Shown: piece after piece, positions 59,805 to 64,000 of the stretch
Position numbering within the stretch: position 1 is the stretch's first letter
How the letters are laid out: each line of letters opens with the position of its first letter
Origin: FEN-1219 sp035644475
GTDB taxonomy: Bacteria > Pseudomonadota > Gammaproteobacteria > Steroidobacterales > Rariloculaceae
Direction of reading: 5' to 3'
Assembly (NCBI GenBank): GCA_035644475.1
Contig: DASQOL010000004.1
Span: forward strand, 1 to 64,000
DNA length: 64,000 nucleotides
Notes under the pieces: model-generated
What the model saw: the letters and a program-made list of their open reading frames with translations, nothing else
The model's database searches: none
What the model was told of the DNA's origin: nothing
Position numbers and translations under genes: made by a program

Positions 59805-61547
59805 GAGAGCGGCGCGGCGGGCGGCTTCGAACTCGTTGCCGGCATTCCAAACAGGCAATTCCGTCTCGTTCGCGACGATCAGGCCGGCGTAAAAGCCGAA
59901 TTGCGCGTCCTGCACCATGCCGTCGAAATTCCATTCGGCGGTGAGCTCGTCGCTCGGCTGGTGATAGTTGCGCTCGGTATAGGCGTTGACTTGCTCAACG
60001 CCCCACTCGGGCGGCCGCCCGACGAAGTCCGTGCCGCCGCTGAAGTAGAACGCCGGCACGCCGATCTTGGCGAAGTTGAACTGGTCGGAGCGATAGTACG
60101 AGCCGCGATCGGGAAACTGATCGGCCTTGAGCGCGCGCTGCTGGAACGCGGCGACCTCGGTCGCGATCGCGTCCAAGCTCGACTTGCCGAGCCCGATGAA
60201 GGTGATGTCGCGCGTCGCGCCCCAGATGTTGCCGCTGTCGTAGTTCACGTTCGCCGCGATCTTGCCCGGGGGAACGGTGGGGTGCGCGGCGAAGTACTGC
60301 GAGCCGAGTAGGCCCTGCTCTTCCGCGGCGGGGAACAGTAGCGCGATCGAGCGGCGCGGCCGTTCCGGCAACGCGGCGAACGCCTTGCCGATCGCGAGCA
60401 GCATGCCGACCCCGCTCGCATTGTCGCGCGCCCCGTTGTAGATCTTGTCGTTCGGGTCGCCGTTCAAATTCGGCGCGCCGACGCCTAGATGATCGTGATG
60501 CGCGCTGTAGATCACGACCTCGTCGGCGGCCGTGGCGTCGCTGCCTCGCAGAACGCCGAGCACGTTCGCGGATTGCGTGCGCGTCACGCTGTTGCGCAGC
60601 GTGAGCGACGTGGTGATGCCGAGCGGCACGGGCACGAAGTCGCGGCGGCTCGCTTGCTTTACGAGGCCGTCGAGATTGCCCGCGGGCCCGAGCAGGCGCC
60701 GCGCCGCGTCCTCCGTGATCCAGGCTTCGATTTGGACGCGGGGCTCGTCTCCCGCCGGCAAGTGGAACTGCGCGCCGCCCCACGACGCCTGCACGACCTG
60801 CCACGGATATCCCGCGGACGGCGTCGTGTGGACGATGATCGCACCGGCCGCCCCGTGCCGGGCCGCGCTCTCATATTTATAGGTCCAGCGCCCGTAATAG
60901 AGACGCTCGGTGCCCGCGAACAGCGCCGGATCCCAGTCGGGATCGTTGTTGAGCATCACGAGCACCTTGCCGGCGACGTCGACGCCCTTGAAGTCGTCCC
61001 AGCCGTACTCGGGCGCCTCGATGCCGTAGCCGACGAACACGAGCTCGGCACTTGCGATCTCGGTGCGGGGCGTCTGCACGCCGCTCGCGGCGATGTAGTC
61101 GGCGTTGCGCTTGAGGTCCACGTGCTCGCCCTCGCGGACGAAACGCCACATCGTGGGCGGCGTCGACGTCACGCCCACGAGCTCGACCGGCTGCTCGTAG
61201 CTGCCGTTCGCCGCGCCCGGCTCGAAGCCGAGCGCCTTGAGCTCGCCCGCGAGGTATGCGCGTGCGCGTTTGTCGCCCGGCGTACCCGGCGCGCGGCCCG
61301 CGTAGCGGTCGTCGGCGATCTCGGCGACGACGCGTCGAATGTCCTCACCCGTGATCGCGCCGGCGGCCTCTTGCGCGGAGCGCGCAATCCGCAACGGCGC
61401 GACGGGCGCCGGCGGCGAAGCCGCGGCCGGCGCAGCCGCCGGCTCGGTCGCGGGCGCGGGCGGCGGACCGAGCTCCTGCGGCTGCTCGCGCTCGCAACCG
61501 CCGAGCAGCGGCAGCAAGAGGAGCAGCAACGGGAGCGCGAGCCGCAT
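59796..61547 (-). CDS. M28-family metallopeptidase lipoprotein
   Basis: 583 residues from the ATG at 61547; lipobox LLGGC with Cys18. A PA-like domain is likely at about 150-290. The M28 core follows: VIYSAHHDHLGVG, NGARDNASGVGML, FPAAEEQGLLGS, and late NYHQPSDEL, matching the zinc ligands and catalytic Glu. Probably a periplasmic or outer-membrane-anchored aminopeptidase. The C-terminus LGK-stop is made by the REP hairpin. Confidence 0.92.
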   Translation of the reverse strand: MRLALPLLLLLLPLLGGCEREQPQELGPPPAPATEPAAAPAAASPPAPVAPLRIARSAQEAAGAITGEDIRRVVAEIADDRYAGRAPGTPGDKRARAYLAGELKALGFEPGAANGSYEQPVELVGVTSTPPTMWRFVREGEHVDLKRNADYIAASGVQTPRTEIASAELVFVGYGIEAPEYGWDDFKGVDVAGKVLVMLNNDPDWDPALFAGTERLYYGRWTYKYESAARHGAAGAIIVHTTPSAGYPWQVVQASWGGAQFHLPAGDEPRVQIEAWITEDAARRLLGPAGNLDGLVKQASRRDFVPVPLGITTSLTLRNSVTRTQSANVLGVLRGSDATAADEVVIYSAHHDHLGVGAPNLNGDPNDKIYNGARDNASGVGMLLAIGKAFAALPERPRRSIALLFPAAEEQGLLGSQYFAAHPTVPPGKIAANVNYDSGNIWGATRDITFIGLGKSSLDAIATEVAAFQQRALKADQFPDRGSYYRSDQFNFAKIGVPAFYFSGGTDFVGRPPEWGVEQVNAYTERNYHQPSDELTAEWNFDGMVQDAQFGFYAGLIVANETELPVWNAGNEFEAARRAALGK

Positions 61548-61566
61548 CGAAAGCGGCGCCGCGCGT

Positions 61567-62028
61567 TCAGCCGACCACATGCAGACTCAACCACTCCGCG
61601 ACGAGCGCGGGCTTCTCTTCGTTCTCGATCTCGATCGTGACGTCGACCTTCACGATCACGTTGCCCGGCTTGCGCTCCTCGACGCCCAACAGTTTGACCC
61701 GCGCGCGGATCCGCTTGCCGACCTTCACCGGCGCGGAGAAGCGGACCTTGTCGAAACCGTAGTTCACGACGAGCTTCGTGTCGGCGAGCTTCGGGATGAA
61801 GATCAGGCAGAGGTGCACGATCATCGACAGCGTCAAGAGTCCGTGCGCAATCGTGCCGCCGAACGGCGTGGCGCGCGCGCGCTCGGGGTCGACGTGCAGG
61901 AACTGGTGGTCGAGCGTGACGTCGGCGAAGTCGTTGACGCGCGTTTGCTCGATCAGAAACCAGTCCGACACGCCAAGGGGCTCGCCGACCTGTTTCTCTA
62001 GCTCCTGCCGTGTGACCGTCCCTGCCAT
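61567..62028 (-). CDS. MaoC-family (R)-specific enoyl hydratase-like protein
   Basis: 153 residues from the ATG at 62028. The hot-dog hydratase signature is VTLDHQFLHVDPERARATPFGGTIAHGLLTLSM, with the Asp and His of the catalytic dyad. Like PhaJ and NodN it is expected to act on enoyl-CoA in the cytosol. Its start is 129 bp from the divergent GntR gene. Confidence 0.9.
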   Translation of the reverse strand: MAGTVTRQELEKQVGEPLGVSDWFLIEQTRVNDFADVTLDHQFLHVDPERARATPFGGTIAHGLLTLSMIVHLCLIFIPKLADTKLVVNYGFDKVRFSAPVKVGKRIRARVKLLGVEERKPGNVIVKVDVTIEIENEEKPALVAEWLSLHVVG

Positions 62029-62120
62029 GGCAGGATTGTGGTCGCTGCGCCGCACGGCGTAAAGCCCGTGTGACCTACGTCGCAAACCACCCCGCACGCA
62101 CTTGCGCTTCCAGCGCATTG

Positions 62121-62142
62121 GTGCATTATTGTACTAATTCAC
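62121..62142. promoter_or_regulatory. Candidate GntR/YtrA operator
   Basis: The 22-bp site starts GTGCATTATTG and ends TACTAATTCAC. It is an imperfect inverted repeat, AT-rich in a GC-rich region, and lies 15 bp before the GntR start codon. Position and shape fit an autoregulatory operator over the promoter. Confidence 0.45.
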
Positions 62143-62156
62143 ACTGAGGCGCGGCT

Positions 62157-62567
62157 TTGTTCATCCTCAAACCGCATTCCGGCGTGCCGATCTACCGGCA
62201 ACTGCTCGACCAGATCCGGCGCATGGCCGCGAGCGGCCAGCTCGCGCCCGGCATGGAGCTGCCGTCGATCCGCGACCTCGCGCTCAAGCACGCGATCAAT
62301 CCGATGACCGTGTCGAAGGTATACAGCCTGCTCGAGACCGAGGGCGTGCTCGAGCGCAACCGCGGCAAGCCGATGACGATCGCGAGCGCGCCGCGCGCGC
62401 AGTCAGCGTCCACGAAGCGCGCGCAGCACTTGGAGGCGCATCTCGAGCAGCTGGTGCTTGCCGCGCGCCAGCTCGAGCTTGGCGAAGCCGAGCTCGTCAA
62501 AGCCTTGCGAGATCACTGGGAGAAAACCGATGACCGGTCCATACGTCGCCGCACAGCGGCTCGGTAA
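62157..62567 (+). CDS. GntR-family (YtrA subfamily) regulator
   Basis: 136 residues from a TTG at 62157 (FILKPHSGVPIYRQLLDQIRR). The helix-turn-helix is LPSIRDLALKHAINPMTVSKVYSLLETEGVLERNRGK. A short C-terminal helix without a ligand domain is the YtrA hallmark. YtrA regulators sit in front of ABC exporter operons that they control, as here. Its end overlaps the ATPase gene by 38 bp. Confidence 0.9.
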   Translation: MFILKPHSGVPIYRQLLDQIRRMAASGQLAPGMELPSIRDLALKHAINPMTVSKVYSLLETEGVLERNRGKPMTIASAPRAQSASTKRAQHLEAHLEQLVLAARQLELGEAELVKALRDHWEKTDDRSIRRRTAAR

Positions 62568-63408
62568 GTCGTTCGGCGCGAAGCGCGTGCTCGAAGACGT
62601 GTCGCTCGAGGTCGAGCCCGGCGACGTCGTCGGCGTGCTCGGCAAGAACGGCGCCGGCAAGACCACGCTGCTCGAGCTCATCCTCGGCTTCACGCCCGCC
62701 AGCGAAGGCAGCGTGCGGCTATTCGGGCACGACAGCTACCGCCTGCCGGGCACGGCCAAGGCGCGCGTCGGCTTCGTGCCCCAGCAGGACGAGCTCATCA
62801 ACCAGCTCACTGCCACCGATCAGATCGGCGTGATCGCGTCGTTCTATCCGAGCTGGGACGACGCGCTGATCGAGCGCTTGTGCAAAGCCTGGGAGATCGA
62901 CACGCGCGAGCGCATCAAGGGAATGTCGGTGGGCCAGCGGCAGAAGCTCTCGATCATCCTCGCGCTCGGTCACCGGCCCGACCTCCTGATCCTCGACGAG
63001 CCTGTCGCGAGCCTAGACCCGCTCGCACGCCGGCAGTTCCTCGAGCAGATCGTCGAGGTCGCGGCCGACGGCCGACGCGCGGTGGTGCTCTCGTCGCACA
63101 TCGTGTCCGACATCGAGCGGCTCGCGAACAAGATCTGGATCGTGAAGGACGGGCGGCTATGGTGGCGCGGCGACTTCGACCTGCTCAAGGAGTCGATCGT
63201 GCGGCTGCACGTGCGCGCGGCGCGGCCGCTGCCCGAGGCGTTCGCAATCCCGAACGCGTTGTCGCTCGAGCGCAATGGCACCACCGCCACCGCCGTGGTG
63301 CGCGACTGGACCGACGAGCTGCACCGCGACGTGCGGTCGCGGCTCGACGCGCAGCTCGAGGTCGAGAGCCTCGCGCTCGAGGACATCTTCCTGGAGCTGC
63401 ACCGGTGA
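62530..63408 (+). CDS. ABC transporter ATPase (YtrB-like)
   Basis: 292 residues from the ATG at 62530; longer ORFs start inside the regulator. Walker A GKNGAGKT, then VGFVPQQDE, signature region MSVGQRQKLSI (degenerate at the first position), Walker B LLILDEPVASLD and SSHIVSD. The C-terminal extension after residue 200 is typical of this exporter group. The stop overlaps the permease start by 4 bp (GTGA). Confidence 0.93.
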   Translation: MTGPYVAAQRLGKSFGAKRVLEDVSLEVEPGDVVGVLGKNGAGKTTLLELILGFTPASEGSVRLFGHDSYRLPGTAKARVGFVPQQDELINQLTATDQIGVIASFYPSWDDALIERLCKAWEIDTRERIKGMSVGQRQKLSIILALGHRPDLLILDEPVASLDPLARRQFLEQIVEVAADGRRAVVLSSHIVSDIERLANKIWIVKDGRLWWRGDFDLLKESIVRLHVRAARPLPEAFAIPNALSLERNGTTATAVVRDWTDELHRDVRSRLDAQLEVESLALEDIFLELHR

Positions 63409-64000
63409 AGGCCGTCGCGCGCCTGATGCTCGTCTACTTCACCGGCACCGTATGGACGCGAGCCGTGAGCGCGCTCGGCCTCACCGCCCTCATCGTCGGC
63501 GCCGGCATACTCGCCTACCTGCCGCCGCTTGTGGCGCAACAGGGCGGTCGCGCCCAGTTCTCGCTCGCCGTGGAAACGGTGCTCAGCGTGCTGCCCGTCG
63601 CCGGCATCGTCGCGCTGATGTTGGGGGGCTCGCTGATGCCGACGATGGTGTCGCGGCTTGCGGCAGGCCACTACTCCCACGTCTTGCCGCACGCGCGCGG
63701 CAAGCTGCTCGCAAGCGCGTTCGGCACCGCAGCGCTCGTCGCACTGGTGGCGAGCGCGGCGCTGCGGATCTCCCTGCCCGTGCCGATCCTATCGTTCGAA
63801 CGGTTGCTCGCCGGCTCGATGCTCACGTACTCGTCGGTGTACCTCGCGCTCTGGATCGCGAGCCGTTTGCGCAGCTCGTTGGCGCTCATCGCGGGCAGCG
63901 TGATGGTCCTCGCTGCGCTGGTACTGCCGTTGCGGTCCATGGGTTTGATGGTTCCGCTGCGCTGGGCGGTAATACCTTGCGCGATCCTTTGGGCCGTCGT
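63405..64000 (+). CDS. ABC transporter permease, 3' truncated by window end
   Basis: GTG at 63405 overlapping the ATPase stop. The visible 198 residues (VKAVARLMLVYFTGTVWTRAVS and on) contain several hydrophobic segments: ALGLTALIVGAGILAYLPPL, SVLPVAGIVALMLGGSLMP, and GTAALVALVASAALRI. It should be the membrane partner of the ATPase at 62530 in a YtrA-regulated exporter. The frame is open to the last base, so the gene continues outside the window. Confidence 0.85.
   Translation, partial: MKAVARLMLVYFTGTVWTRAVSALGLTALIVGAGILAYLPPLVAQQGGRAQFSLAVETVLSVLPVAGIVALMLGGSLMPTMVSRLAAGHYSHVLPHARGKLLASAFGTAALVALVASAALRISLPVPILSFERLLAGSMLTYSSVYLALWIASRLRSSLALIAGSVMVLAALVLPLRSMGLMVPLRWAVIPCAILWAV

Overview
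The window is GC-rich (about two thirds G+C by eye) and gene-dense, from a Gram-negative bacterium. Evidence for that is Kdo/lipid A-type genes, TonB-dependent uptake, a MacA-like adaptor, many lipoproteins and Sec or Tat signal peptides, and an EAL/PilZ c-di-GMP repertoire. The gene mix (paired PadR-controlled ADOP permeases, DUF6152 next to its usual secreted partner, S1/P1 nuclease) and REP-type hairpins of the AAAATAGGGACA and GGGTCAGACCCC kinds fit best a soil or water gammaproteobacterium of the Steroidobacter/Nevskia type. That placement is inference. No rRNA, tRNA, phage, IS transposase or CRISPR array was seen.

Layout. 1-7231: MacA/MacB-like export locus (adaptor C-terminus, ATPase, three FtsX-type permeases) interrupted by a reverse Uma2 gene and a palindromic element. 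7412-8359: SdpI/SdpR-like pair with a clear operator. 8582-13992: MarR regulator, small secreted and membrane proteins, S1/P1 nuclease, esterase, redoxin, second Uma2. 14085-16497: decayed permease remnant and two tandem M48 lipoprotein proteases. 16632-21888: tightly coupled five-gene octulosonate (Kdo-type) operon. 22022-33564: EAL phosphodiesterase, methyltransferase, Tat-exported oxidoreductase, frameshifted DsbA, GNAT, GST, HExxH membrane protein, macrodomain, DUF4252 lipoprotein, M20 peptidase, ankyrin protein, VOC protein, carbonic anhydrase. 33640-39688: two-component system beside a PspA/IM30-membrane protein-VWA operon. 39769-48410: third Uma2, hypotheticals, and a PadR plus two ADOP permeases. 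48571-55280: DUF418, PepSY protein, TonB receptor, and a duplicated-domain secreted protein with DUF6152. 55281-64000: HEAT-like protein, PilZ, HDOD, MBL enzyme, M28 peptidase, MaoC, and a GntR/ABC exporter operon cut by the window end.

The most interesting system is the octulosonate operon. Between kdsA and a kdsC-like gene, where arabinose-5-phosphate isomerase (KdsD) would be expected, there is an FSA/transaldolase-type aldolase fused to a KdsD-like CBS pair. KdsA itself has altered active-site positions, and two different KdtA transferases flank the cassette. This suggests an alternative route to arabinose 5-phosphate or a non-standard octulosonate.

The second theme is a set of hairpin repeats of at least three families that abut, or even supply, the stop codons of neighbouring genes. 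The third is a candidate regulon: an 11-bp direct repeat occurs both before the response regulator gene and before the PspA-VWA operon.
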